Positions 20,463 through 33,631 of a DNA stretch of 64,000 bases are shown in pieces. The position numbers and the translations under genes were made by a program. Each line of letters starts with the position of its first letter. Position 1 is the first letter of the stretch. The stretch is from Pseudoduganella lutea (GTDB taxonomy: Bacteria; Pseudomonadota; Gammaproteobacteria; Burkholderiales; Burkholderiaceae_D), in contig NZ_CP035913.1 in NCBI RefSeq assembly GCF_004209755.1, positions 3,410,001 to 3,474,000 of the forward strand, read 5' to 3'. The notes beneath the pieces are model-generated. The model did not search any database, was not told the DNA's origin, and saw only the letters and a list, made by a program, of their open reading frames with translations.

Positions 20463-21622
20463 CAGAACCCTACTCCATTGAAGACGATCGCGAACACGGC
20501 ATCGGCCAGGATCACGACGGTGATGGCGGTAACGACGGAAGTGGTGGTGCCGCGGCCCAGGCTTTCCGTATTCGGCTGGATGCGCAGGCCGAAGTGGCAC
20601 GATACGAGTGCGATGAGGATGCCGAACACGGCACCCTTGCCCAGACCGATCATGTAGTTCGCCAGCGGCACCGCGTCCGGCAGCTTCTGGATGAAGTAGC
20701 GAGCCGAAAGGTTCAATTCCAGCTTGGCCGATACCATGCCGCCGATCAGGGCCATCGTGTCCGTCCATATCACCAGCAACGGCATTGAAATCGCGAGCGC
20801 TACCACTTTTGGCATCACGAGGCGGAAGCCGTGCGAGATACCCATTACAAGCATCGCATCGAGTTCCTCGGTCACCCGCATCACGCCCAGCTGCGCAGTG
20901 ATCGACGAGCCCGAGCGGCCCGCGACCAGGATCGCCGCCAGCAGCGGGCCGAGTTCGCGGATGATGCTCATGCCGAGCAGGTTGACCAGATAGATGTCGC
21001 CGCCGAAGTTGCGCAGCTGCTGCGCCGACAGGAAGGACAGCACCACGCCGATCAGGAAACCCACCAGCGCAGTGATGCCCAGGGCCTGGAACCCGGCGTG
21101 GAAGATATTGGCGGAGATTTCTTTCCAGGGACCGCGCTGCGGTGCGGCGATGAAGCGCCACAGGTCCTGCACCACTTGCCCGATCAGGCGCACGAAACCT
21201 TGCAGGTGTTCGACGAAATGCAGTACGCCGCCACCGAGCGTGGTAATCCAGTTCATGTGGTGGCCACGGTGGCGAGGCAGCTCCAGCTTGCCCGTGGTTT
21301 CCAGCCGCTTGAAGAATTCTTCCTGGCCGGGCGCGAGCTTCAGGGTAGCAGGGCGCTTGTAGCCCCAGGCTTGCCAGAAAAGCTGCGCGCCGATGTGATC
21401 CATGCTGTCGATGGCGGAAAGATCCCATTGCGCATCGGGACTGGCGCGATCCAATTGCGTGGAGATGGCCTTGATGGTCTTGCGCTGCGCCAGTGCGTGA
21501 ACCTGCCATGTGCCATCGGCGGTCACCGTCGCGCCCGACGTGCCGCCGGGGTCAAAACTCAAGGTTGGCTCTTGTGCAATGGGCATGTCGCCAGTGTAAG
21601 TGAGATTCGTTTCGTTCGCCAC
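20462..21622 (-). CDS. MlaE-type ABC transporter permease with N-terminal STAS-like domain
   Basis: 386 residues. Residues 1-120 form a STAS-like domain (DLSAIDSMDHIGAQL), a known extension in this permease group, and residues 150-386 are the MlaE/permease fold with about five to six helices. Typical motifs are GRSGSSITAQLG, VMRVTEELDAM and the C-terminal ALVSCHFG. It is the first gene of an operon encoding an MCE-type lipid transporter (permease, ATPase, MCE, lipoprotein, VanZ-like). The exported or imported lipid is unknown. Confidence 0.92.
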   Translation of the reverse strand: MANETNLTYTGDMPIAQEPTLSFDPGGTSGATVTADGTWQVHALAQRKTIKAISTQLDRASPDAQWDLSAIDSMDHIGAQLFWQAWGYKRPATLKLAPGQEEFFKRLETTGKLELPRHRGHHMNWITTLGGGVLHFVEHLQGFVRLIGQVVQDLWRFIAAPQRGPWKEISANIFHAGFQALGITALVGFLIGVVLSFLSAQQLRNFGGDIYLVNLLGMSIIRELGPLLAAILVAGRSGSSITAQLGVMRVTEELDAMLVMGISHGFRLVMPKVVALAISMPLLVIWTDTMALIGGMVSAKLELNLSARYFIQKLPDAVPLANYMIGLGKGAVFGILIALVSCHFGLRIQPNTESLGRGTTTSVVTAITVVILADAVFAIVFNGVGF

Positions 21623-21664
21623 AGCCCCCGGCTCTACCGTGTGTCGGAGGCCGCTTACGCCACC

Positions 21665-23140
21665 TTATGCCGCAAGGTGCCGGGCCTGGCGCTGCGGCGC
21701 CGCCACCGCTGGTGCCGATGCCGTCTTCTGCTTTACCCCATGGCCGTCACGCGCCAGCAATTGGTCCACGCCTTCGATACCTTGCTGACGCAGGTATTTG
21801 CCAGCCAGCGCGGCCAGGCGGTCCAGCGCGATACGGTGGGTGGCATCCGTGTTCGCATACAGCCAGTCGGAGAAGGCCATGAAATTCGCGAACGGCCGGG
21901 TGCCCAGGAGTACCGGTGTCACGTGCGTGAAGCGGCCCGAATTGGCGACGAGGTCCCAGTAGCGGGCAAAGCGCACCAGCCGCTGCATCGTGGGAAAATC
22001 GATGTCCCTGTTCGCCAGGATGGTGTAGGGCGGATGCGGGTCGAACACGAGGCCAAAGGCTTCCGTGTGGCGGATGATCGGTGTGCCGCGCAGGCGTTTC
22101 AGGATGCCGAACTGGATTTCGTGCGGGCCCAGGGCCCACAGCTTGTCGAAGCCCTCGGCAAAGCTCTCCACCGTTTCGCCAGGCAGGCCGGCGATCAGGT
22201 CCACGTGCATGTGCACGTGCGAATGTTCGCACAGCCAGCGGATGTTGGCGGCGGCCTTCTCGTTATCCTGCTTGCGCGAGATGTTGGCCTGTACTACAGG
22301 GTTGAAGCTCTGGATGCCGATTTCGAACTGCAACGCGCCGGGCGGGAATTTGGCGATACCTTCCTTCAGTGCGTCGGGCAGGTGGTCGGGAACCAGTTCG
22401 AAATGGGCGTAGACCGGGTCGTCCGGATTCGCCGCCAGCTTGTCGAGGAAGAACTGCATGATCTTCAGGCTGGTCTTGATGTTCAGGTTGAACGTGCGGT
22501 CGACGAACTTGAAAACGCGAGCGCCACGCGCATGCAGCCCTTCCATCTCGGCGAGGAAGGTGTCGATGTTGAATGGCCAGGCTGTCTTGTCCAACGCTGA
22601 CAGGCAGAACTCGCACTTGAACGGACAGCCGCGCGAAGCCTCTACATAGAGTGTGCGGTGGGCGATGTCGTCGTCGCTATACAAGGAATAGGGCAGGTCG
22701 ATTTCCGCCATGGGTGGCTGCACGCCGGCATGTACTTTCATCAGCGGCTTCGGGCCGCGAAGGATCTCGCCGCACAGCTTGGGGAAAGTGACGTCGCCCC
22801 AACCGGTGACGACGTAATCCGCCAGTTGCACGATCTGTTGTTCGTTCGTTTCATGCGACACTTCCGGGCCGCCCAGCACGATCACGATATGCGGCGCCAC
22901 CCGTTTCAATGTGGCGACCAGTTTCGTGGTTTCTTCCACGTTCCATATATAGACGCCAAAGCCGACGATTTTCGGGGCGTGGGCCAGAATGCGCTCCACC
23001 AGCTCGGTTGTCTTCGCACCGATAACGAATTCCTGGATGCGTGTTTCATGCTTGAGCTCGCCCATATTGGCGAGCAGGTAACGCAGGCCCAGCGATGCGT
23101 GGGTATAGCGGGCATTGAGGGTGGAAAGCAGGATGGACAT
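21665..23140 (-). CDS. B12-binding domain radical SAM protein
   Basis: 491 residues from the ATG at 23140 (MSILLSTLNARY), the family start. The frame is open 57 codons further up, into the rRNA promoter region, and that part is rejected. Residues 1-135 are a cobalamin-binding Rossmann-type domain (VGFGVYIWNV, VLGGPEVSHE). The radical SAM core begins at RGCPFKCEFC, whose three cysteines hold the [4Fe-4S] cluster. The C-terminal 150 residues fit the extra domain (DUF4080 type) seen in these proteins. The reaction is not known. The gene is alone, divergent from rRNA operon 1. Confidence 0.88.
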   Translation of the reverse strand: MSILLSTLNARYTHASLGLRYLLANMGELKHETRIQEFVIGAKTTELVERILAHAPKIVGFGVYIWNVEETTKLVATLKRVAPHIVIVLGGPEVSHETNEQQIVQLADYVVTGWGDVTFPKLCGEILRGPKPLMKVHAGVQPPMAEIDLPYSLYSDDDIAHRTLYVEASRGCPFKCEFCLSALDKTAWPFNIDTFLAEMEGLHARGARVFKFVDRTFNLNIKTSLKIMQFFLDKLAANPDDPVYAHFELVPDHLPDALKEGIAKFPPGALQFEIGIQSFNPVVQANISRKQDNEKAAANIRWLCEHSHVHMHVDLIAGLPGETVESFAEGFDKLWALGPHEIQFGILKRLRGTPIIRHTEAFGLVFDPHPPYTILANRDIDFPTMQRLVRFARYWDLVANSGRFTHVTPVLLGTRPFANFMAFSDWLYANTDATHRIALDRLAALAGKYLRQQGIEGVDQLLARDGHGVKQKTASAPAVAAPQRQARHLAA

Positions 23141-23180
23141 GAACTTCTCGGGGCAATCGCTAGGATCGCGCATTTTACCC

Positions 23181-23319
23181 TTGCGCGACGGCGGGCGTTT
23201 CGTTATAGTTCTGTCCCTCGCAGCGAACAACGACGCAGCGAGATGTTGAAAGCGGAGGTGTTGCACACCGAAGCTGACAACTTGGAGGGGTTGACGAGCT
23301 GCACGAAACACCGCATAAT
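23181..23319 (+). promoter_or_regulatory. Tandem promoters P1 and P2 of rRNA operon 1
   Basis: P1: TTGCGC (23181-23186), 17 bases, TATAGT (23204-23209), followed by the conserved TCTGTCCCT. P2: TTGACG (23291-23296), 17 bases, CATAAT (23314-23319). The same pair with the same spacers is found in front of the other two operons. Confidence 0.8.
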
Positions 23320-23397
23320 CTCATCTCTCTGCTGCTGACAAACACAACGATTTGTCGCCGGGTCTGCAAGATCCGCAGCAAGCCTTCAGGGGCAGAA

Positions 23398-23579
23398 TTC
23401 TTTAACAATCAACAGTCGATAAGTGTGGGCGTTTGATGCGATGTGCCTCCGGACTTCGGTCCGGAATGCTCAAAATATAGCAACAAACGCTTACACAAGT
23501 AATAAACGTAATCATCTTCGGATGATTCGTCAGTTATTTGAGTGAGTGACCATGTCGGAAACGACATAAAACAGAGATT
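23398..23579 (+). other. rRNA operon 1 leader: boxA, processing stem and UUCG hairpins
   Basis: A boxA-like TTCTTTAACAATC at 23398-23410 suits NusB/antitermination. The 27 bases 23413-23439 pair with 25139-25165 across the 16S gene (one mismatch), an RNase III-type 16S processing stem. Hairpins with TTCG loops lie at 23448-23466 and 23510-23527, and ATGTCG/CGACAT with a GAAA loop at 23552-23567. Confidence 0.75.
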
Positions 23580-25113
<1,534 letters not shown>

Positions 25114-25217
25114 GAGTCGGCACGGATCGCAAGATCGTGCATCAAACGCTCACACTTATCGACTGTCGAATGAAGAAGAAACAGTAGCACCGCTGGGTAC
25201 GCAGGTATCAACTACGC

Positions 25218-25294
25218 GGGTCTGTAGCTCAGCTGGTTAGAGCACCGTGTTGATAACGCGGGGGTCGTTGGTTCGAGCCCAACCAGACCCACCA
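25218..25294 (+). tRNA. tRNA-Ile (GAT), operon 1 spacer
   Basis: 77 bases including the encoded CCA. Acceptor stem GGGTCTG/CAGACCC, anticodon GAT in the loop TTGATAA, and T-loop GTTCGAGCC. It is the first of the two spacer tRNAs. Confidence 0.97.
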
Positions 25295-25321
25295 CGTATC
25301 AAGCACAAAGTTGTATCCCAT

Positions 25322-25397
25322 GGGGGATTAGCTCAGCTGGGAGAGCACCTGCTTTGCAAGCAGGGGGTCGTCGGTTCGATCCCGTCATCCTCCACCA
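25322..25397 (+). tRNA. tRNA-Ala (TGC), operon 1 spacer
   Basis: 76 bases with encoded CCA. Acceptor stem GGGGGAT/ATCCTCC (one G-T pair), anticodon TGC in CTTTGCAAG, and T-loop GTTCGATCC. Identical in all three operons. Confidence 0.97.
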
Positions 25398-25464
25398 AAA
25401 GCTTAAACGTAAGCGTGACGAGTTCACTTTTATGTTTAGTCTTTTAGAGACTACTGCTGTTTCG

Positions 25465-25605
25465 TTCTTTAACAATCTGGAAGAAGTAAAGTTTTATTAA
25501 GCGTGCGAGACATCGCACACTTAGGGTAGTGTCCGAAAGGACGCATACAAAAAACTCATCAAACACAGTAGTAAATGCTTGTAGCTATAGCCGTCAAGGT
25601 TATAG

Positions 25606-25609
<4 letters not shown>
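25465..25609 (+). other. Pre-23S spacer: second boxA and 5' arm of 23S processing stem
   Basis: A second boxA-like TTCTTTAACAATC lies at 25465-25477. CCGTCAAGGTTATAGGGAC at 25591-25609 pairs perfectly with 28476-28494 after the 23S gene, forming the RNase III-type processing stem. Confidence 0.75.
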
Positions 25610-28479
<2,870 letters not shown>

Positions 28480-28623
28480 CTATAACCTTGACGGTTATGA
28501 ACCAATAATGGTTCCTTGCATTTACTCTTTGATGAGATGTAGTTGAACACTACAACCCAACTTTACTTCTTCCGGATTGAGATCGATTGCTGCTCCATTG
28601 AGAGCAATCGATCGTACAAGTCA

Positions 28624-28739
28624 TGCCTGATGACCATAGCAAGTCGGTCCCACCCCTTCCCATCCCGAACAGGACCGTGAAACGACTTTGCGCCGATGAT
28701 AGTGCTGCAACCAGTGTGAAAGTAGGTTATCGTCAGGCT
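28624..28739 (+). rRNA. rrf: 5S ribosomal RNA (operon 1)
   Basis: About 116 bases, TGCCTGATGACC at the 5' end pairing with GTCAGGC at the 3' end, with the conserved CCCATCCCGAACAGG loop. It is preceded by an 11-bp hairpin in the 23S-5S spacer (GATCGATTGCT/AGCAATCGATC) that differs from the other two operons. Confidence 0.95.
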
Positions 28740-28752
28740 GTTATTCCGAGAG

Positions 28753-28784
28753 AAGCCCATTGCGTGAACGCAGTGGGCTTTTTT
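28753..28784 (+). terminator. First terminator after 5S, operon 1
   Basis: AAGCCCATTGCG, loop TGAA, CGCAGTGGGCTT, then a T run. Operon 2 has the same structure and operon 3 lacks it. Confidence 0.9.
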
Positions 28785-28874
28785 CATTTGCACTCATGCA
28801 TTGCAATACGCCGCAGACTTCGCTCCAAGTCCCGGGTTTTTTTGCTCGGCCGGGCACTGCCCGACCTCGCTCCA

Positions 28875-28949
28875 CGAACAGGACCGTGAAACGACTTTGC
28901 GCCGATGATAGTGCTGCAACCAGTGTGAAAGTAGGTTATCGTCAGGCTG
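28875..28949 (+). pseudogene. Truncated second 5S rRNA copy, operon 1
   Basis: From CGAACAGGACC to the GTCAGGCTG end, about 74 bases, identical to the 3' part of the intact 5S 250 bases upstream. The 5' 40 or so bases are missing, so it cannot form a 5S molecule. The second terminator follows directly, as it does after the single 5S of operon 3. Confidence 0.9.
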
Positions 28950-28959
28950 TTATATAGAA

Positions 28960-28992
28960 AAACCCCGCTAGCGTGTGCTGGCGGGTTTTTTT
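28960..28992 (+). terminator. Second terminator of rRNA operon 1
   Basis: AACCCCGC, loop, GCGGGTTTTTTT. One G shorter on the 3' arm than the same element in operons 2 and 3. Confidence 0.85.
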
Positions 28993-29006
28993 GCTTTTGT
29001 TGCCAT

Positions 29007-29113
29007 AAAACCGGTGACAGACACCGGTTTTTTGGGAACATTTCTCAAAAACTGGTGCCTATCCCTGATTTCCAGGAAATATTGCCTGAAAATTGGTGCC
29101 TGTCACCAGTTTT
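29007..29113. repeat. REP-like palindromes downstream of rRNA operon 1
   Basis: A hairpin AAAACCGGTG/CACCGGTTTT (29007-29031, loop ACAGA) and a longer-range inverted repeat AAAACTGGTG (29048-29057) to CACCAGTTTT (29104-29113). Both carry the GGTGNCTGTCACC core. The first has a near twin after operon 3. Confidence 0.7.
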
Positions 29114-29184
29114 GAGGTAGCAGCGTCATCGCCTTGTCACGCCACGGCCATAGACTGCCTCTTTTTTCATTCGAAGAGGCCCTC

Positions 29185-31209
29185 ATGAAGCTCCCGCGTC
29201 TTTCCCTGTTTTCGCTGGCTGTCATGCTGGCAGCCTGTGGTGGTAGCAACGATCCCCCCGCAGCCACCGTTCCCGCGAAGCCGCAGGTGAGCGGAGTATT
29301 GCTCGATGGGGCAGTCGAGGGCGCGGAGTACGTGGCTGGAACGTCTGCGCGGGCGAACACGGGCAGCAAGGGGGAATTTACTTGCGCCCAGGGGGATGCT
29401 GTCAACTTCACCCTTGGCGGTATGTCGCTTGGCACTGCGGCGTGCGCCGCGATGATCACGCCGCTGCAACTGGCCGGTACCAATGACATCAAGGACATCA
29501 AGGTCATCAACCGCCTGCTCGCGCTGCAGTTGCTGGACGAAGATGGCGATCCTGCGAATGGCATAAGGATCACGGCCACCACCCGAACTGCGCTGGCAGG
29601 CAAGAGCCTTGACTTCAATGCCACCACGGCGACCTTCGACAAGTCGCTGGCAACGTTGCTGGCTGCAGCGGGCAAGGAATACGCCGTCCGCACGATCGAC
29701 GAAACCCGCCGCATGCTGGTACGCGAGCACTTCGAAGACACGCTGGCATCGAAACTCGATGCTCCGGCCGTCGAAAAATTCGCCCAGGGCCCCGTCGAAG
29801 TCAGCGTCACCCGCTACCAGATCCAGGCAGACAGCAAGTTCTACATCCCATATGAAGGCAGCAACGGCAAGGTGAAGGGAGACTTCCCGCTCGGCTTCCT
29901 GCCGTCATATGGCTCGTCGCTGGCCTTCAAGGGTATCAACGCCAACGGAGACCTGGAATTCTATGGCCTGACCGATCGCGGCCCGAACGGCGATGGACCG
30001 AACGTGCCATCGCCCAGCGGTTCAGGAGCGTCAGTCAGCAAGATTTTCCCGTCGCCGTCGTTCGCCCCCTCGATCGGGCTGATCACCGTGGGCAAGTCAG
30101 GCGCGGTGCTGAACTCGGCCATGCCGCTCAAGGTTTCCGCCGCAGTCAATGCCACTGGCCTGCCGATTCCGGTAGGCTCGCTCGGCAATTCAGCCGAAAC
30201 CCCGGTGATGGACGCGATGAAGTTCGATGCCTTCGACAAGGCCAGATTCGATACGAACGGCATCGACAGCGAAGCCGTGGTGTTCGACAAGGCCCGCAAT
30301 GCACTGTGGATTTCGGACGAGTACGGCCCCTTCATCGTCAAGGTCGATGCGGCCTCCGGCGTCATCCTGAACAAGTATGCCCCTGGCACCGGCTTGCCGA
30401 AGATCTTCGCCAAGCGCCGTGCCAATCGGGGAATGGAGGGCTTGACGCTGGATACCGCCACGGACAAGCTGCATGGTTTCCTGCAAAGTCCGCTGACCGA
30501 TGGCAGCGCCACCTATTCCATCACAGGCAAGAGCGAGCAGGTCGAGCGCTTTGCGCGCTTCAACCGCTGGGTGGAGTTCGACCCGAAAACGGGCGCGACA
30601 ACGAAGATGTATGCCTACCCGCTCGCTGCCTCCGACTACCAGGATGGCCGTACCGGCAATGCGAAACTGGGCGATGTGGTCGCGCTGGGCAATGGCAAGT
30701 TCATCGTCATCGAGCAGGGGGCCGACCATGCGGGCAAGGTCTTCAACAAACTGATGCTGGTTGAAATCGGTACAGCGACCGACATCGCCACCGCCGCGTT
30801 CAACGCCGACACGTCCGATCTCGAAAAGAGCTCGATGTCCGGTGCCCCGGTCAACGGCGCGGACTGGTCGAAGGTGGTGCCACTGAAAAAAACGCCGTTG
30901 CTCGACCTGAATGCGATCGGCTGGCTGGCCGAGAAGGCCGAAGGTCTTGCGATTGTCGACGGCAACACGCTGGCGATCGCCAACGACAACGACTTCGGCC
31001 TGAGAACCCGGATCTTTTCCCCATCCGGCGAAGCCATCGCGGATGCCGATGTCACCAAGTGCAACGTCGATGCTGTCGGCACGATCGTCACCGGCAGCGC
31101 ACCTGGCTGCAATGCCGCCAATGCGATCCGGGTGGCACGCGGCACCGATGCGGAACGGCCGAGCCGCCTGTGGCTCCTGAAATTCGGCAAGCCGCTCAGC
31201 ACCTATTAA
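29185..31209 (+). CDS. Lipoprotein with phytase-like esterase domain
   Basis: 674 residues from the ATG at 29185, chosen because it puts a signal peptide with lipobox LAAC (Cys18) at the N-terminus. Residues 30-190 are a domain of unknown type. From about 210 to the end the sequence matches the esterase-like family related to phytase (TDRGPNGDGPN, DSEAVVFDKARNALWISDEYGPFI, NRGMEGLTLD), a beta-propeller fold. The substrate is not known. Lipoprotein anchoring suggests the outer membrane or cell surface. It stands alone after rRNA operon 1 and converges on another lipoprotein gene. Confidence 0.85.
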   Translation: MKLPRLSLFSLAVMLAACGGSNDPPAATVPAKPQVSGVLLDGAVEGAEYVAGTSARANTGSKGEFTCAQGDAVNFTLGGMSLGTAACAAMITPLQLAGTNDIKDIKVINRLLALQLLDEDGDPANGIRITATTRTALAGKSLDFNATTATFDKSLATLLAAAGKEYAVRTIDETRRMLVREHFEDTLASKLDAPAVEKFAQGPVEVSVTRYQIQADSKFYIPYEGSNGKVKGDFPLGFLPSYGSSLAFKGINANGDLEFYGLTDRGPNGDGPNVPSPSGSGASVSKIFPSPSFAPSIGLITVGKSGAVLNSAMPLKVSAAVNATGLPIPVGSLGNSAETPVMDAMKFDAFDKARFDTNGIDSEAVVFDKARNALWISDEYGPFIVKVDAASGVILNKYAPGTGLPKIFAKRRANRGMEGLTLDTATDKLHGFLQSPLTDGSATYSITGKSEQVERFARFNRWVEFDPKTGATTKMYAYPLAASDYQDGRTGNAKLGDVVALGNGKFIVIEQGADHAGKVFNKLMLVEIGTATDIATAAFNADTSDLEKSSMSGAPVNGADWSKVVPLKKTPLLDLNAIGWLAEKAEGLAIVDGNTLAIANDNDFGLRTRIFSPSGEAIADADVTKCNVDAVGTIVTGSAPGCNAANAIRVARGTDAERPSRLWLLKFGKPLSTY

Positions 31210-31220
31210 GCTCGCAGGAT

Positions 31221-31247
31221 ACGGCCCGGTGTGTCACCCCGGGCCGT
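31221..31247. terminator. GC-rich hairpin between convergent lipoprotein genes
   Basis: ACGGCCCGG, loop of 9, CCGGGCCGT. There is no T run, so it may only act as a pause or 3' end stabiliser. Confidence 0.45.
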
Positions 31248-31268
31248 TGCGACCCGGCCGCTGACGCG

Positions 31269-33437
31269 TCAGGGAAGCACGCTCAGGCTCGGCGCGTTGC
31301 CCAGCTGCGTGACAACCACGGTAGTGTCGCCCGCTCTCACCAACGCCATTGGCGTACCTTCGAAGCTCTGCTCTCGCACCAGGTTCAAGTTGGTGTCATA
31401 CCAGGTGACATTGCTGCGGGCGCCCGTGGCAGCCAGCGTCACCAGCGAACCATCGGCACGCCACTGTGCATCCATGAATGTCTTCCCGAGGTTTTTCACG
31501 ATCATCAGGTCGACAGGGCTGAGGACGACGCCGCTGCCGATGACGATGCGCCCGCCGCCTCCGGATACCCTGATTGGCCCGCTCGTCCGCAACTCGCCGT
31601 GATACGGAGAGTCGCCGGCGCCGGAGATCTGGCCGGTCGCCTGGTCGATGGTTTCGTACATCAAGTCATTCGGCGACGTGTCGTCGCGGAAGAAGTACAT
31701 CCGGGACTGGTTGGCGTTCCACTCGTAATGCCCCGAGTAGTAGTTCCAGTCTTTCGACGACGCCAGCGTGCCGGCCTTGTCGAACACGTAATGCGTTGCC
31801 CATGCGCCGGTTGGATCTTGCGCCAGCAGGTATTTACCGGCTGCCGCCAGGCCACGCACTGCGCCCGCCGTGGAAGCCAGTTTTCTTTCCACGGGATCTC
31901 CCGCCAGGTCGACATAGGTGATGCTGCCGGAGTCGTGGCCAAAGTAGAGACGATTGTGATCGGCTGAATAAGCCATCAAGGTCGGGGTTTCCTGCTGCCC
32001 CACCACGAGCGGCGCGATATAGGCCTGGCGCGACTTCGACCACCGGTAAACCCGCTTGTTGGCGACGCTCAGCAGGTAGACCGTGTCGCCGTTGTCCGCA
32101 AGAACCCGGTCCGGCATATAGGAGGGAATCACTGCCGTGTAATTGCAAGCCGTGCCGTTACCTTCTGCCGCGGCATGGCACGCCGCGTCATGCGGATAGG
32201 CGTCCACGGTCAAGCCCGTCGTGCTGTCCGTCGCACCATAGCCATTCAGGAAGGCATCGGGGAACCCATCGTTGTCGCTGTCGACGGCCGCCGTCTTATC
32301 CAAAGGGAATTTATCGGCCGTATTCGCATAGCCGTCGCCATCGCTGTCGTTGCTTGGCTTGTAGGCGACGAACGCAAGCTGGTCTGCCAGCCGGGTGACG
32401 AGGTAAGTCGTGCCGGCGCTGGCGGCAAGCGCCAGTACTTCGCCGTTGACGGGCAGCTCCTCAAGCTGGGCCAGCGCGCTGTCATAGCGGCGCAGCCGCC
32501 GGTCCGCCGTCAGCACCAGCAGTTCGTTATTCCCGATCCAGGCGGCATCGGCGAAAGTCTTGCCGATGTTGGCACTCCAGGTAAGCGATGGCGCGTCGTA
32601 GATGTCTCCGGTACCGAGAATGATTTTCGATCCCGCCTCGTTGGCGCGGATGGGGCCCGCGATATCGTATGACCCGTGATACGGCGTCTCGCCAGAGGAC
32701 GTGATTTTCCCCGTTGCCTGATCGATCACTTCGAACATCAGGTCATTCGGCGTGTGATCCCGGAAGAAATACAGCCGCGCCTGGCCAGGTGCCCACTCGT
32801 AATGGCGGGAGTAATAATTCCAGTCCTTGCTGTCGGCCAGGGTGCCACGCTTGTCGAAGCTGGAGTGGGTCGCCCAGGCCCCGCTGCTGTCCTGCACGAT
32901 CAGGAACTGGCCGGCGGCGGCCATTCCACCGATCGATTCCTTGACGGTGGCGAAGATGGCATTGTCCTGCTGCAGTGACTCGCTGTACGCGCGGATCTTT
33001 CCTGCGTCGTCGCCCACATACAGCTTGCCGTGCGCGGGAACGTAGGCATACGCGGCGGGGGTAAATCCTGCCATATCGACACGGCCGAGGAAATGGCGGG
33101 TTTTCAAGTCGTAGCTGTAGAGCCGTAGAGCGTCTTCCTCGGCGCTGAAGAATATCTTGCCTTCCGCATTGCCGACGATCCGCAGGCGAGATTTGACCAG
33201 TGTTCTCACGTAGCAGACGCCTCCGCTGGCATCCGATGCACTCGCGCATGCGGCATCCGCCGGTGCCACATCGTTTGCGTCCGCCACGCCATCCTTGTCG
33301 GTATCGATGATGGGCGCCAAAGGCGGGATAACGGCAGGCGTGCCAGATGCAGTGTCACCGCCCCCGCCGCCGCCACATGCTGCCACCAGGGATATCAAGG
33401 CAGCAAGGACGGGAAGTCGAATCAGGTTTTTTCTCAT
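31269..33437 (-). CDS. Internally duplicated lipoprotein with calcium-binding Asp-rich motifs
   Basis: 722 residues. Signal peptide with lipobox LVAAC (Cys21), then a Gly run. Three Asp-rich repeats of the thrombospondin type 3 or dockerin-like form are seen (DTDKDGVADAND, DSDGDGYANTADK, DSDNDGFPDAF), which bind calcium in known families. Two copies of a block of about 250 residues flank the last two repeats. Each copy has GAWATH, FDK-GTL, SKDWNYYS-HYEW and YFFRD-(D/H)T-PNDLM. The repeated strands suggest beta-propeller halves. I do not recognise a named family; a surface binding role is inference. Confidence 0.75.
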   Translation of the reverse strand: MRKNLIRLPVLAALISLVAACGGGGGGDTASGTPAVIPPLAPIIDTDKDGVADANDVAPADAACASASDASGGVCYVRTLVKSRLRIVGNAEGKIFFSAEEDALRLYSYDLKTRHFLGRVDMAGFTPAAYAYVPAHGKLYVGDDAGKIRAYSESLQQDNAIFATVKESIGGMAAAGQFLIVQDSSGAWATHSSFDKRGTLADSKDWNYYSRHYEWAPGQARLYFFRDHTPNDLMFEVIDQATGKITSSGETPYHGSYDIAGPIRANEAGSKIILGTGDIYDAPSLTWSANIGKTFADAAWIGNNELLVLTADRRLRRYDSALAQLEELPVNGEVLALAASAGTTYLVTRLADQLAFVAYKPSNDSDGDGYANTADKFPLDKTAAVDSDNDGFPDAFLNGYGATDSTTGLTVDAYPHDAACHAAAEGNGTACNYTAVIPSYMPDRVLADNGDTVYLLSVANKRVYRWSKSRQAYIAPLVVGQQETPTLMAYSADHNRLYFGHDSGSITYVDLAGDPVERKLASTAGAVRGLAAAGKYLLAQDPTGAWATHYVFDKAGTLASSKDWNYYSGHYEWNANQSRMYFFRDDTSPNDLMYETIDQATGQISGAGDSPYHGELRTSGPIRVSGGGGRIVIGSGVVLSPVDLMIVKNLGKTFMDAQWRADGSLVTLAATGARSNVTWYDTNLNLVREQSFEGTPMALVRAGDTTVVVTQLGNAPSLSVLP

Positions 33438-33631
33438 GGACCTAGTTGTGATTTTGTAATGTCATATTTTAAGTTATTGCCAATAAATAATGTTATTTAA
33501 GGAAAATTATTGTCTCTTTTCAGAACTTCTTCGCCATTGCAAGCGCATGGGCTGCCTGCATTGAACCGCGTGTGAACTGATCGTGTGCGCCCGTCCTGCG
33601 GGATCGCCGATAATGCGGCAGGAGAAAAACC

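Noticed and set aside
17911..22600. Long plus-strand frames (17911-19641 and 20831-22600) over the MCE operon and radical SAM gene
   Set aside because: The real proteins are on the minus strand with full motifs; these frames are by-products.
23141..23311. N-terminal extension of the radical SAM protein
   Set aside because: The extra 57 codons cover the rRNA operon 1 promoters and lack family similarity.
33438..33631. Possible sigma-54 promoter for rtcBA
   Set aside because: No GG-N10-GC pair in the right form could be found upstream of rtcB.
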